Source: Nocardioides sp. 503
Lineage (GTDB): Bacteria; Actinomycetota; Actinomycetes; Propionibacteriales; Nocardioidaceae
Direction of reading: 5' to 3'
Length of the DNA: 64,000 nucleotides
Assembly (NCBI RefSeq): GCF_004522095.1
Contig: NZ_SPUI01000003.1
Coordinates: 744,001-808,000, forward strand
Shown: in pieces, positions 16,964-26,235 of the stretch
Layout of the letters: every line of letters starts with the position of its first letter
Numbering within the stretch: position 1 is the first letter of the stretch
Position numbers and translations under genes: made by a program
Notes under the pieces: model-generated
What the model saw: the letters and a program-made list of their open reading frames with translations, nothing else
Database searches by the model: none
What the model was told of the DNA's origin: nothing

Positions 16964-19226
16964 GGGCGGCCGGCAGCGTGGCCGTCCACGCCGAGCGGAT
17001 CTCGCCCAGCGGGAGGTCGAACTGCCCGTCGACGACCAGCGCGTCACCGCCGGTGACGCCGAGGTCGGTGACGGGGACGCCGTGGCGCGCGGCGAGCGCG
17101 GTGAGATCGTCGGCACGGTCGGCGGCGACGGTGACGACGACGCGGCCGGCCGACTCCGCGAACAGCGCGAGGAACGCGTCGCCCGGCAGCGAGACGGTCG
17201 CGCCGATGTCGCGCTGGAGGGCGGCCTCGACCAGCGTCTGCGCCAGCCCGCCGTCGGAGACGTCGTGGGCGCTGGTCAGCAGGCCGACACCCTCGTGGAG
17301 CAGCTCGGCGAGCGCCTTCTCCCGCGCCAGGTCGACCCGTGGCGGCAGGCCGCCCAGGTGGCCGTGGACGACGTGCGCCCACTCCGAGCCCGACAGCTCC
17401 TCGCGGGTGTCGCCGAGCAGGAGGATCCGCTCACCGGCGGCCGCGAAGGCCGACGGCGTGCGCCGGGTGACGTCCTGGATGACGCCGAGCACGGCGACCA
17501 CCGGCGTCGGGAGGATCGCGGTCTCGCCCGTCTGGTTGTAGAGGCTGACGTTGCCGCCCGTGACCGGGATGCCGAGCTCGAGGCAGGCGTCCTTGAGGCC
17601 ACGACAGGCCTCCGCGAACTGCCACATCACCGCGGGGTCCTCGGGCGAGCCGAAGTTGAGGCAGTCGGAGATCGCCAGCGGGACCGCGCCGCCGGTGGCG
17701 ACGTTGCGGTAGGACTCCGCGAGCGCCAGCTGCGCGCCGGTGTAGGGGTCGAGCCGCGCGAAGCGGCCGTTGCAGTCGGTGGAGACCGCGACGCCGAGGT
17801 TGGTCTCCTCGTCGATGCGGATCATGCCGCTGTCGCTGGGCTGGGCGAGCACCGTGTTGCCGCGGACGTAGCGGTCGTACTGGTCGGTGATCCACGACTT
17901 GTCGCAGAGGTTGGGCGAGGCCACCAGCCGCAGGACGGTCGCAGCCAGCTCGTCGCCGGTGCTCGGACGCGGCAGTGCCTCGGCGGTGTCGGCCTGCAGC
18001 ACGTCCTGGGAGTCGGGCCGCGCGAACGGCCGGTGGTAGGTCGGCCCGTCGTGGGCGACCGAGCGGGGCGGGACGTCGACGACGCGCTCGCCGTGCCAGT
18101 CGATCTGCAGGCGGCCGGTGTCGGTCACCTCGCCCACGACGGTCGCGTCGACCTCCCACTTGGCGCAGATCGCCAGGAACGCCGCGACGTCGTCGGGCTC
18201 GACGACGGCCATCATCCGCTCCTGCGACTCGCTCATGAGGATCTCCTCGGGAGCGAGCGTGGAGTCGCGCAGCGGGACGGTGTCGAGGTCGACGTGCATG
18301 CCACCGTCGCCGGCGCTGGCCAGCTCGGAGGTCGCACAGGACAGCCCGGCGCCGCCGAGGTCCTGGATGCCGGCGACCAGGCCGGCCGCGAAGATCTCGA
18401 GCGTGCACTCGATGAGCAGCTTCTCCATGAAGGGGTCGCCGACCTGGACGCTGGGCCGCTTGGCCGGGCCGGTGTCCTCGAAGGTCTCCGAGGCCAGGAT
18501 GCTGACGCCGCCGATGCCGTCGCCGCCGGTCTTGGCGCCGTAGAGGATCACCTGGTTGCCCACACCGGAGGCCTTGGCGAGGTGCAGGTCCTCGTGGCGC
18601 AGCACGCCGACGCACAGCGCGTTGACGAGCGGGTTGCCGAGGTAGGTCTCGTCGAAGACGGCCTCGCCGCCGATGTTGGGCAGGCCCAGCATGTTGCCGT
18701 AGCCGCCGACGCCCGCGACGATCCCGGGCAGCACGCGGTGGGTGTCGTCGGCGTCGAGCGGGCCGAAGCGCAGCGGGTCCATGACGGCGACCGGGCGCGC
18801 GCCCATCGCGAGGATGTCGCGGACGATGCCGCCGACGCCGGTCGCGGCACCCTGGTAGGGCTCGACGTACGACGGGTGGTTGTGCGACTCGACCTTGAAC
18901 GTCACGGCGTAGCCCTGGCCGACGTCGATCACGCCGGCGTTCTCGCCGATGCCGGCCAGCATCCGCCCCGCCGGGGTCACCTGCGGGATCTCGCTGAACT
19001 GCTTGAGGTGCACCTTGGAGCTCTTGTAGGAGCAGTGCTCGCTCCACATGACGGAGTACATCGCGAGCTCGGCGCTCGTGGGGCGGCGCCCGAGGATCTC
19101 GCGGATCTCCTGGTACTCGTCGGCCTTGAGGCCCAGGTCCGCCCAGGGCTGGTCGCGGGCCGGGTCCTCGGCGGCGACCGAGACGGTGTCGAGCGTGGCG
19201 CGGGTCTCGGGACGGGTCTCGGTCAC
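16956..19226 (-). CDS. purL: Phosphoribosylformylglycinamidine synthase subunit PurL
   Basis: A 756-residue small-type PurL, the synthetase subunit of the PurSQL complex that converts FGAR to FGAM with ATP and ammonia from PurQ. Diagnostic segments are [34 protein letters not shown] and [15 protein letters not shown], and the two AIRS-like halves are complete. The GTG at 19226 has TAGATT (19233-19238) 6 nt upstream, and this -10 lies inside the end of the preceding regulator gene. purS and purQ are about 7 kb away instead of adjacent, so subunit balance cannot rely on one transcript. arfB and a lipoprotein gene follow in the same direction with overlaps. Confidence 0.97.
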   Translation of the reverse strand: MTETRPETRATLDTVSVAAEDPARDQPWADLGLKADEYQEIREILGRRPTSAELAMYSVMWSEHCSYKSSKVHLKQFSEIPQVTPAGRMLAGIGENAGVIDVGQGYAVTFKVESHNHPSYVEPYQGAATGVGGIVRDILAMGARPVAVMDPLRFGPLDADDTHRVLPGIVAGVGGYGNMLGLPNIGGEAVFDETYLGNPLVNALCVGVLRHEDLHLAKASGVGNQVILYGAKTGGDGIGGVSILASETFEDTGPAKRPSVQVGDPFMEKLLIECTLEIFAAGLVAGIQDLGGAGLSCATSELASAGDGGMHVDLDTVPLRDSTLAPEEILMSESQERMMAVVEPDDVAAFLAICAKWEVDATVVGEVTDTGRLQIDWHGERVVDVPPRSVAHDGPTYHRPFARPDSQDVLQADTAEALPRPSTGDELAATVLRLVASPNLCDKSWITDQYDRYVRGNTVLAQPSDSGMIRIDEETNLGVAVSTDCNGRFARLDPYTGAQLALAESYRNVATGGAVPLAISDCLNFGSPEDPAVMWQFAEACRGLKDACLELGIPVTGGNVSLYNQTGETAILPTPVVAVLGVIQDVTRRTPSAFAAAGERILLLGDTREELSGSEWAHVVHGHLGGLPPRVDLAREKALAELLHEGVGLLTSAHDVSDGGLAQTLVEAALQRDIGATVSLPGDAFLALFAESAGRVVVTVAADRADDLTALAARHGVPVTDLGVTGGDALVVDGQFDLPLGEIRSAWTATLPAALG

Positions 19227-19235
19227 GGCGTCAAT

Positions 19236-20213
19236 CTACCGGCGCTCCCGGCCGCCCGCCGATTCGCCAGGCGCCCCGAGACGGAAGGTCCGGCGGTAGG
19301 TCTCCGGAGGCACGCCGGCCGCGCGCGAGAAGTGCCGGCGCAGCGTGGCGGCGGTGCCCATCCCCGACCGGGAGGCGACGAGCTCGACGCTGTCGTCGGT
19401 GGACTCGAGCAGCTCCTCGGCGCGACGGACCCGCTGCGCGTGGAGCCACTGCAGGGGCGTCGTGCCGGCGTTGTCGTGGAAGCGCCGTACCAGGGTGCGC
19501 GGGCTCACGCCGGCCTCGCGGGCGAGGTCGGTGACGGTGATCGGCTGGTCGAGGCGGGCCAGCGCCCACGCCATCGTGTCGGCGACCGCGTCGTCGCCGC
19601 AGCTCGACACCGGCGTGCTGATGAACTGCGCCTGCCCTCCCGCCCGGTGCGGCGGCACGACCAGCCGGCGGGCGAGCTCGTTGGCGACCGCGCTGCCGTG
19701 GTCGGAGCGCACGAGGTGCAGGCAGAGGTCGAGCGCGGCCGCCGTGCCCGCGGAGGTGAGGATCCGGCCCTCCTCGATGTAGAGGACGTCGGCGTCCACC
19801 TCGACGTCGGGGTACGTCGCGGCGAGCAGGTCCGCCCACATCCAGTGCGTCGTGGCCCGCCGCCCGTCCAGCAGCCCCGCGGCCGCGAGCACGAAGGCGC
19901 CGGAGCAGGCGGAGGCGACCCGGGCGCCTCGGTCGTAGGCGGCGCGCACCGCCTCGACCAGGTCGGCCGGCGGCGGCCGGTGGACGTCGCGGGACGCCGG
20001 CACGATCACCGTGTCGGCCCGGGCGAGCTCGTCGAGACCGTGCGTCGTGGCGACGTCGAACCACCCGCCGAACCGGGTCCCCGCCGGGGCGCAGACGCGG
20101 AAGTCGTACCAGGGGTCCACGAGGTCGGGCCGCTCCCGGTCGAAGACCTCGCAGGCCGCGGCGACCTCGAAGACCGGGACGCCGTCCGTGACCGCCAGGG
20201 CTACGGTGTGCAT
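19236..20213 (-). CDS. GlxA-family transcriptional regulator (DJ-1/PfpI + AraC HTH)
   Basis: A 325-residue protein. Residues 1-185 are a DJ-1/PfpI-like domain with the Cys elbow ACSGAFVLAAAGLLDGRRATTHW. Residues about 220-315 are an AraC-type double HTH (ITVTDLAREAGVSPRTLVRRF, then SRSGMGTAATLRRHF). I chose ATG 20213 because TACACT (20221-20226) sits 7 nt upstream; an in-frame ATG at 20231 is the alternative. It is divergent from the EamA transporter, which it may regulate (inference). Confidence 0.88.
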   Translation of the reverse strand: MHTVALAVTDGVPVFEVAAACEVFDRERPDLVDPWYDFRVCAPAGTRFGGWFDVATTHGLDELARADTVIVPASRDVHRPPPADLVEAVRAAYDRGARVASACSGAFVLAAAGLLDGRRATTHWMWADLLAATYPDVEVDADVLYIEEGRILTSAGTAAALDLCLHLVRSDHGSAVANELARRLVVPPHRAGGQAQFISTPVSSCGDDAVADTMAWALARLDQPITVTDLAREAGVSPRTLVRRFHDNAGTTPLQWLHAQRVRRAEELLESTDDSVELVASRSGMGTAATLRRHFSRAAGVPPETYRRTFRLGAPGESAGGRERR

Positions 20214-20219
20214 GGCCGA

Positions 20220-20241
20220 AAGTGTACGCATCGTGTCACTT
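20220..20241. promoter_or_regulatory. Inverted repeat over the GlxA-type regulator promoter
   Basis: AAGTG (20220-20224) and CACTT (20237-20241) form an inverted repeat with a 12 bp spacer. The left arm overlaps TACACT (minus strand, 20221-20226), the proposed -10 of the regulator. It could be an autoregulatory site. The arms are short, so this is tentative. Confidence 0.35.
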
Positions 20242-20304
20242 CTGCCACTCGTGGCCGAGCCTCGCGGCCGCGAGGCTGGTGCTCCCACCACCGGAAGTCC
20301 CGCC

Positions 20305-21252
20305 ATGACTCAAACCGCCTCGCCGCTCCGCCCCCTCGCCTCCTCGCCCGGATGGCTGCCGTGGACCTCGCTCCTCGTCGTCTACGTCGTCTGGGGCTCG
20401 ACCTACCTCGCGATCGCGATCGGTGTGGAGACCGTCCCGCCCCTGCTGCTCGCCGGGACCCGCTACCTGGTGGCCGGCGCCCTGATGTACGCCGTCGTCT
20501 CGCGCCGTCGCGGGCCGGCCGCGCCTGCGGCGGGGCCGGACGCGCCCCGACGAGTGCGGCAGTGGGCCGCGGCGGCCGTGGTCGGCGTGATGACGCTGAG
20601 CATCGGCAACGGCGGCGTCAGCGTCGCGGAGCAGTCGGTGCCCTCCGGTGTCGCCGCGCTCCTGGTCGCGACCGTGCCGCTGTGGATGATCGTCGCCGAC
20701 CGGGTCCTCAACGGACGCCACGTGGGAGCGGTCCGCGGGGCGGCCCTGGCCGTGGGGCTCGTGGGCGTCGCCGTCCTGGTCCACCCCGGCGGGGGCGGGG
20801 TCGGCTCGACGTCGGGACTGGTGATCCTCCTGGTGGGCAGCGCCAGCTGGGGGTTCGGCTCGGTGGTCTCCGGGCGCCTGTCGTTGCCGGCCGACCCACT
20901 GCACAGCGCCGCCCTGCAGATGCTGACCGGGGGAGCCGCGCTGCTGGCCGCGGCGGTCGTCACCGGCGAGCTCGGCGACCTGGACGCGGGACACGTGAGC
21001 CTGCGGTCGCTGCTCGCCCTCGCCTACCTGGTGGGCCCGGGCTCCCTGCTGGCGCTCACGGCGTACGTCGTGGCGCTGCGGACGCTGCCGACGACCACGG
21101 TCGCGACCTATGCCTACGTCAACCCGGTGGTGGCCGTCGTGCTGGGCGCGCTGGTGCTCAGCGAGCCGGTGACGGCACACCTGCTGGTGGGTGCGGCGAT
21201 CGTGACGCTCGGCGTCGCGGCCTCGCTGCTGGCGCGCCCGCGTCCTACGTGA
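20305..21252 (+). CDS. EamA/DMT-family transporter
   Basis: A 315-residue membrane protein with ten predicted helices in two EamA repeats. Motifs are VVWGSTYLAIAIGVETVPP near the start and TTVATYAYVNPVVAVVLGALVLSEP near the end, as in YedA/RhaT-like drug/metabolite transporters. The ATG at 20305 has GGAAG 8 nt upstream. A longer frame back to 20011 overlaps the divergent regulator and is rejected. It probably exports a small metabolite (family knowledge). Its stop overlaps that of the convergent lipoprotein gene by 8 bp. Confidence 0.88.
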   Translation: MTQTASPLRPLASSPGWLPWTSLLVVYVVWGSTYLAIAIGVETVPPLLLAGTRYLVAGALMYAVVSRRRGPAAPAAGPDAPRRVRQWAAAAVVGVMTLSIGNGGVSVAEQSVPSGVAALLVATVPLWMIVADRVLNGRHVGAVRGAALAVGLVGVAVLVHPGGGGVGSTSGLVILLVGSASWGFGSVVSGRLSLPADPLHSAALQMLTGGAALLAAAVVTGELGDLDAGHVSLRSLLALAYLVGPGSLLALTAYVVALRTLPTTTVATYAYVNPVVAVVLGALVLSEPVTAHLLVGAAIVTLGVAASLLARPRPT

Positions 21253-22054
21253 GCGGACCGTCGCCCAGCGCGAACGCGGCGACCCTGCGACCGATGCCCG
21301 TCATGCGGCCGCTCGGGTCGAGCACCAGCTCCCACCCGTGGCCGGACGGTGCCCGGACGAAGGTGGCGTCGACGCGTCGGGCGAGCGCCACGGCGCGGTC
21401 GAGCTCGTCGGAGCTGCCGTCGTCGGGGGCTCGGACGACCATGCCGGGCAGCCGGACACGGTCCGCGAGATCGAGGAGCCACTCCCCCTCCCAGGCGCTG
21501 GGGCCCGAGATGTCCACCCAGGCATCCACCTCGGCCCCACCGGCCACGGCACGCACTGCCTGGGCGCCACCCATGGACGCCCCGACCACCACCACCCGGG
21601 TGACGCCCGCGGTCTTCCGCACGTGGTCGGCCGCGAGCGTGACCTGCTCGGCGATGGCGACGTCGCTGGGACAGTCGGACTCGCCGTAGCCACAGGGATC
21701 CACGGCGAGGGCGACGGCGCCGCGCCGGGCGAGCTCGGCGGCGTACGGCAGCCATCCGCACAGTCCGGGCGACCCGATCTGAGGGAGCAGGACCACGCCG
21801 GTGCGAGACGGGTGCGCGGGAGACGTGACGGCGGCGGCGACCAGGTGCCCCCCGGCCGCGGCCAGCTCGACGGCGGCGACCTCGGCGTCGCGGGGCAGCC
21901 GGTCGCCGCAACGCTCGTCGAGCCCGCTGGGTCCGGCCGGCGACGACGAGCGTGGCGCCGGCTCGGGTCGAGCCTCCGGCGCACCGCACGCGAGCAGGCA
22001 CGTCGCCAGGGCGGTCAGGGCGAGGAGACCTGCCCGTGAGCCCCTCTGCGTCAT
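21245..22054 (-). CDS. Alpha/beta-hydrolase lipoprotein
   Basis: A 269-residue protein. The lipobox LLAC (Cys23) follows a short signal sequence. It has an alpha/beta hydrolase core with LLPQIGSPGLCGWLPYA, VDPCGYGESDC and the nucleophile elbow GASMGG, and a C-terminal GHGWE containing the probable catalytic His. It is likely a cell-surface hydrolase of unknown substrate. ATG 22054 is chosen because TATGCT (22061-22066) is 6 nt upstream; earlier in-frame starts would place the signal peptide internally. It is the second hydrolase lipoprotein in the window but not an obvious close paralogue of the one at 15714. Confidence 0.8.
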   Translation of the reverse strand: MTQRGSRAGLLALTALATCLLACGAPEARPEPAPRSSSPAGPSGLDERCGDRLPRDAEVAAVELAAAGGHLVAAAVTSPAHPSRTGVVLLPQIGSPGLCGWLPYAAELARRGAVALAVDPCGYGESDCPSDVAIAEQVTLAADHVRKTAGVTRVVVVGASMGGAQAVRAVAGGAEVDAWVDISGPSAWEGEWLLDLADRVRLPGMVVRAPDDGSSDELDRAVALARRVDATFVRAPSGHGWELVLDPSGRMTGIGRRVAAFALGDGPLT

Positions 22055-22103
22055 CCGGTGAGCATAGGTCCGCGACACGCCTGCGTGACCCGCACGACGG
22101 GAC

Positions 22104-22652
22104 CTACCTGAGCAGCCCGTCGGCAACGACCTCGAGCAGCGGACGCACGTCGGACGCCGCGAGCTCGCCCTGGTCGGCGACCGTGGCGACGCCGCCGACG
22201 AGGCGGGCGACCTGCGTGCTGTCGACGCCGTCGCGCAGGGCGCCGTCCTCCTGCAGGCTCGCCAGCACGCGGCCGCCGGCGGAGCGCAGGACCTCGCACT
22301 TGGTGCGGATCGGGGACTCCGGGTCGCCCATCGCGGAGGTGATCTTGGCCGGGCCGCCCTTGTGGGCGCTGATCAGCTCGACGTAGGACTCGAACCAGCC
22401 GAGCAGCACCTCGCGCGGCTCCCGCTCGTCGGCGAGCGCCTTGTCGGCGGCCTCGTCGATGCGGTCGACCCAGCTCTGCATGATCGCGTCGAGGAGGTTC
22501 TCGCGCTTCGGGAAGTGGCGGTAGAGCGTGCCCGGGCCTACCCCGGCGCGCTTGGCGACCTCGTCGAGGGAGGCGTCGTAGCCCTGCTCGCGGAAGACCT
22601 CGCGCGCGACCTCGACGATGCGGTCGTAGTTGCGCTTGGCGTCGGCGCGCAC
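22104..22652 (-). CDS. TetR-family transcriptional regulator
   Basis: A 182-residue repressor. Residues 8-55 are the TetR HTH (VAREVFREQGYDASLDEVAK, then AGVGPGTLYRHFPKRENLL). The remainder is a helical ligand-binding domain. GTG 22652 is supported by AGAGGAAG about 7 nt upstream; the frame extends to 22730 but would cover the operator region. It is divergent from a DHA2 exporter, with two near-identical operator-like sites between them. Ligand-induced derepression of the exporter is inferred. Confidence 0.9.
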   Translation of the reverse strand: MRADAKRNYDRIVEVAREVFREQGYDASLDEVAKRAGVGPGTLYRHFPKRENLLDAIMQSWVDRIDEAADKALADEREPREVLLGWFESYVELISAHKGGPAKITSAMGDPESPIRTKCEVLRSAGGRVLASLQEDGALRDGVDSTQVARLVGGVATVADQGELAASDVRPLLEVVADGLLR

Positions 22653-22672
22653 GGCGGACTTCCTCTCTGCTC

Positions 22673-22727
22673 TTGCAAAACCGGAGACACTCTCCGTATG
22701 CTGGTGGAGAACCGGAGTCGATCTCCA
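22673..22727. promoter_or_regulatory. Exporter promoter with two TetR operator-like sites
   Basis: TTGCAA (22673-22678), an 18 bp spacer and TATGCT (22697-22702) form a good promoter for the MFS gene at 22773. CGGAGA-CAC-TCTCCG (22682-22696) fills the spacer and is a perfect inverted repeat. A second site, CCGGAGTCGATCTCCA (22712-22727), matches it closely 30 bp downstream. Binding to both would block -35/-10 recognition and promoter escape. Confidence 0.75.
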
Positions 22728-22772
22728 CATCTAGCGTACACCGGCCTGACCGGCCAGAACAGGACTCACCAC

Positions 22773-24242
22773 ATGTCCGTCACCTCGCACCGCACCGCCG
22801 GCACCGACCTGCCGGCCGACCTCCCGCCCGACGCCGGCCGCGCCGCCACGGGCATCGCCATCGTCCTCGTCGCCCAGCTGATGCTGGTGCTCGACGCCAC
22901 CGTCGTGAACGTCGCGCTCCCGCGCATCGACACCGACCTCGGCTTCGGCCCGGCCTCCCTGTCCTGGGTGCTCAACGCCTACACGCTCGCGTTCGGCGGG
23001 CTCCTGCTGCTGGGCGGTCGCCTCGGCGACGTCCGCGGCCGGCTGCGCCTCTTCGAGGTCGGCCTCACCCTCTTCACCGTCGCCTCCCTCCTGGGCGGCC
23101 TGGCCCAGACGCCCGGCCAGCTGGTCGCGGCCCGCGCCGCCCAGGGCGTCGGCGCGGCCCTCGCCGCGCCCAGCGTCCTGGCCCTGCTCACCACCAGCGC
23201 TCCAGACGAGGCGGCCCGCAACCGCGCGCTCGCCCTCTTCGCCGCCGTCTCCTCGGGCGGCGCCTCCCTCGGCCTGCTGCTCGGCGGGCTGGTCACCGAC
23301 GTCGGCTCGTGGCGCTGGACGCTGTTCATCAACGTGCCGATCGGCCTGGTGGTGCTCGTCCTGGCCCGCCGCTTCGTCACCGAGACCCCGCGCCGCCCGG
23401 GCCGCTTCGACGTCGTGGGCGCCGTCACCGCCACCCTCGGCGCGGTCTCGCTGGTCTGGGCGCTGATCGGCACCCCGGACCACGGCTGGACCTCCCCGCG
23501 CACGCTCGGCGGCTTCGCCGTCGGCGTCCTGCTGCTCCTCGCGCTCGCCCTCACCGAGACCCGCGTCGCGCACCCGATGATCCAGCCCCGGCTCCTGCGC
23601 AGCCGCCGTCGCGTGGCCGCCCTGGCGGTCATGGCCCTGGTCGTCGGCGGGCAGCTGTCGATGTTCTTCCTGGTCGTCCAGTACGTCCAGGGTGTCCTGG
23701 GCTTCGGCCCGCTCGCGTCCGGCTTCGCGTTCCTCCCGCTCAGCCTCGGCATCTTCACCGTGTCGCGCTTCACCCCCCGGCTGATGGCGCGCTTCGGCGC
23801 CCGCGTGCTGGTCGTCGCCGGCACCCTGGGGCTCACGACCAGCTTCGTCCTGCTGAGCCAGGTCGGGGCCGACAGCTCCTACGCCGGCGCCGTCCTGCTG
23901 CCGATGCTGCTCAACGGGCTCTCCGCCGGGCTGGTCTTCATGCCGGTCACCGCGACGGCCCTGGCCGACGTCGAGCCCGAGCACGCCGGTGCCGCCTCCG
24001 GCCTGCTGCAGACCACGCAGCAGCTCGGCAGCGCGGTGGGCGTCGCCGTCATCGTGTCGGTCTACGCCGCGGGCGCCGTGCCCGGCGAGTTCCTGCCGGG
24101 CGCGCGCGAGGCGTTCCTGACGTCGGCCAGCTTCACGGCCGTCGCGCTCGTCCTCGCGGTGACGATGCTGCGGCCCGTGCGGGCGCGCGCCGTGGCTCCC
24201 GAGCCGGCCGAGGTGGAGGCACTGGCCGCCGAGGCCGCCTGA
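22773..24242 (+). CDS. MFS transporter, DHA2 (EmrB/QacA) family
   Basis: A 489-residue protein with 14 predicted helices. Family motifs are LMLVLDATVVNVALPRI in TM1, GGRLGDVRGRLRLF after TM2 and the antiporter motif region GGASLGLLLGGLVTDVGSWRW in TM5. ATG 22773 gives the conventional N-terminus; upstream codons in frame cover the promoter. Transport is expected to be proton-coupled export of lipophilic drugs. The promoter contains TetR operator-like sites, so the adjacent repressor is its likely regulator. Confidence 0.92.
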   Translation: MSVTSHRTAGTDLPADLPPDAGRAATGIAIVLVAQLMLVLDATVVNVALPRIDTDLGFGPASLSWVLNAYTLAFGGLLLLGGRLGDVRGRLRLFEVGLTLFTVASLLGGLAQTPGQLVAARAAQGVGAALAAPSVLALLTTSAPDEAARNRALALFAAVSSGGASLGLLLGGLVTDVGSWRWTLFINVPIGLVVLVLARRFVTETPRRPGRFDVVGAVTATLGAVSLVWALIGTPDHGWTSPRTLGGFAVGVLLLLALALTETRVAHPMIQPRLLRSRRRVAALAVMALVVGGQLSMFFLVVQYVQGVLGFGPLASGFAFLPLSLGIFTVSRFTPRLMARFGARVLVVAGTLGLTTSFVLLSQVGADSSYAGAVLLPMLLNGLSAGLVFMPVTATALADVEPEHAGAASGLLQTTQQLGSAVGVAVIVSVYAAGAVPGEFLPGAREAFLTSASFTAVALVLAVTMLRPVRARAVAPEPAEVEALAAEAA

Positions 24243-24277
24243 GCCGCAGGGGGAGGGTGTCCGCGCCGCTCACGAAT

Positions 24278-24334
24278 TACAGATCTGTAGTTACTCCGCA
24301 GCCCTGTTACCCGTGTGAACAGTGGGGTTATCGT
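24278..24334 (+). promoter_or_regulatory. Upstream region of the DUF1906 gene: palindromes and possible -10
   Basis: TACAGATCTGTA (24278-24289) is a perfect 12 bp palindrome. CTGTT-N9-AACAG (24304-24322) is a second inverted repeat. TATCGT (24329-24334) is a possible -10, giving a leader of about 35-40 nt before the ATG at 24378. The stretch is AT-richer than its surroundings. The regulator is unknown. Confidence 0.4.
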
Positions 24335-24377
24335 GACGACGCCACCCGGTGCCACACCCTTCCCCTGGAGCTCCGCG

Positions 24378-25775
24378 ATGACCTTCCCCCTGCCCACCTC
24401 CGGCCTCCGATCGCTGTGCCTGCTGGCCGCGACGGTCGTCGCCGCTGCCACGCTCAGCGCGTCCGGACCGGGCGCCCAGGCCTCCGGCGGCACGGCCGCC
24501 CCGGTGGCGGCGAAGCGGGCGGCCAACCCGGTCACGCCCGGGGACTTCACCGGCTACGGGTTCGACCAGTGCCTTGCTCCGACGCAGCGCGCGATGAACG
24601 CCTGGCGGCGCAGCTCGCCGTTCTCGGCGGTGGGCATCTACATCTCCGGTGACTCGCGCGCCTGCCGCAACCAGCCCAACCTCACGCCCACCTGGGTCGC
24701 CAGCCAGCTGCGCCTGGGCTGGAAGCTGCTGCCGATCACGCTCGGCCCCCAGGCCTCGTGCCAGCCGCGCTTCCCGCGCTACTCCGACGACTTCACGATC
24801 AACCCGAAGCCCGGCGCCGACAAGCTCTACACCACCGCGCAGCGGCAGGGCCTGGCCGAGGCCGTCAAGACCGTGGCGGACGCCAAGGCGCTGGGCATCA
24901 CGCCGGGCAGCACGCTCTGGTACGACCTCGAGGGCTTCGACTCCGGCAACACCCACTGCCGCGAGTCCGCGCTGTCGTTCCTCAGCGGCTGGACGACGCG
25001 ACTGCGCGCCCTGGGCTACGTCTCGGGCGTCTATTCCAGCGCCGGATCGGGCATCGCCGCGCTGGACGCGGCGCGCATCAAGCGACCCAAGCGCTTCGTG
25101 CTCCCCGACCGGATCTGGCTGGCCCGGTGGGACGGTGTCGCCAACACCTCCTCCTCCTACCTCCGCTCGGACGGCTGGCAGCCGGGCCGCCGCATCAAGC
25201 AGTACCGCGGCGGTCACGACGAGGTGCACGGCGGAGTGCGCATCAACATCGACAGCAACTACCTCTCCCTGGGTCGCGGCTCCGTCGCGGCGCCCGAGGC
25301 CCGCTGCGGCGGCGTCCGGGTCTCCTTCACCTCCTACCCCGTCATCCGGGCTCCCAAGGACGGCACCAAGCCGTCGCGCGCCCACGTGAAGGCGCTGCAG
25401 TGCCTGCTCCAGGAGCGCGGCCTGTTCCGCGGCGCCCTCACCGGCGCCTACGGCCCGACCCTGGTGACGGCCATGAACGCCTGGCAGCGGTCGCAGGGCC
25501 TGCCGGTGTCGCCCACGTGGTACACCCGGCCCTGGATGACCCTGCTGGCAGTGGGCGCCCGCCCGGTCCTCAAGTTCGGCTCGACCGGCCACCCCGTCCG
25601 TGGCGTCCAGCGCACCCTCAACGCCTCCCGGGTCGGGGAGGCCATCCGGGTCACCGGGGTCTACGACGCCGCGACGGCCGCCAAGGTCCGCGCCTGGCAG
25701 GCGCGCGTCAAGCTGCCGGTCACCGGCGTCGTCGCGAGCGACTCGTGGCTCCGGCTGGCCAAGGGCCAGCGCTGA
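24378..25775 (+). CDS. Secreted DUF1906 glycoside-hydrolase-like protein with two peptidoglycan-binding domains
   Basis: A 465-residue protein with a signal peptide (residues 1-36, ending AQA). Residues about 53-300 match the DUF1906/Rv2525c-like glycoside-hydrolase-like fold (GYGFDQCLAPTQRAMNAW, AVGIYISGD, WYDLEGFD, and the C-terminal KQYRGG...NIDSNYL). Two PG_binding_1-like modules follow at about 336-395 (ALQCLLQERGLFRGALTGAY) and 405-463 (VQRTLNASRVGEAIRVTGVY). It is likely a cell-wall-associated lytic or binding enzyme. GGAG lies 8 nt before ATG 24378. An in-frame ATG at 24315 would displace the signal peptide. Confidence 0.88.
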   Translation: MTFPLPTSGLRSLCLLAATVVAAATLSASGPGAQASGGTAAPVAAKRAANPVTPGDFTGYGFDQCLAPTQRAMNAWRRSSPFSAVGIYISGDSRACRNQPNLTPTWVASQLRLGWKLLPITLGPQASCQPRFPRYSDDFTINPKPGADKLYTTAQRQGLAEAVKTVADAKALGITPGSTLWYDLEGFDSGNTHCRESALSFLSGWTTRLRALGYVSGVYSSAGSGIAALDAARIKRPKRFVLPDRIWLARWDGVANTSSSYLRSDGWQPGRRIKQYRGGHDEVHGGVRINIDSNYLSLGRGSVAAPEARCGGVRVSFTSYPVIRAPKDGTKPSRAHVKALQCLLQERGLFRGALTGAYGPTLVTAMNAWQRSQGLPVSPTWYTRPWMTLLAVGARPVLKFGSTGHPVRGVQRTLNASRVGEAIRVTGVYDAATAAKVRAWQARVKLPVTGVVASDSWLRLAKGQR

Positions 25776-25788
25776 GCGGCGGCTCGGA

Positions 25789-26235
25789 CTAGCCCGCGGG
25801 CGGGCCGACGAGCAGCGCCACGCCGGTGAGCGCGGCGACGGCGACCAGCGCGGCGAGCGCCCCCCGCAGGGGGTTGCGCAGCAGCCAGGCGACCGGCCGC
25901 TCGGCCGGCCGGAGCGGGTCCTCGCCGAGCAGGCGCCAGGAGTCGCCGAGGGCGCCGCGCGACTCGACGTGACGGTCGAACCACACCGTCATGAACGGGG
26001 GTACGGCGGACAGCAGGCCCACCGCGGTGCGCGCGGCCGACCAGCGCCGGTCGACCGCGACGACCAGCGTCGTGAGGCAGTAGGCGATGAAGACGACGCC
26101 GTGCAGCATGCCGAAGACCCGCACGCCGAGCTCGGTGGTCTCGGTGCCGTACTTGAGGACCATGCCGGTCAGCAGGCCGGCCCAGGTGACGGCCTCGGCG
26201 AGGGCGACGGTGCGGAAGAGGCGGGTCGGGCTCAC
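25789..26235 (-). CDS. DUF3817 integral membrane protein
   Basis: A 148-residue protein with about four hydrophobic helices; the N-terminus [19 protein letters not shown] and [19 protein letters not shown] are characteristic of DUF3817. The GTG at 26235 overlaps the purQ stop by 4 nt (GTGA), so it is co-translated with purQ. Its function is unknown. The longer frame to 26808 covers purQ out of frame and is rejected. Confidence 0.85.
   Translation of the reverse strand: MSPTRLFRTVALAEAVTWAGLLTGMVLKYGTETTELGVRVFGMLHGVVFIAYCLTTLVVAVDRRWSAARTAVGLLSAVPPFMTVWFDRHVESRGALGDSWRLLGEDPLRPAERPVAWLLRNPLRGALAALVAVAALTGVALLVGPPAG

Noticed and set aside
16963..17116. Longer N-terminus for arfB
   Set aside because: The added residues are Ser/Arg/Pro-rich and lie inside purL out of frame; the TTG gives the family N-terminus.
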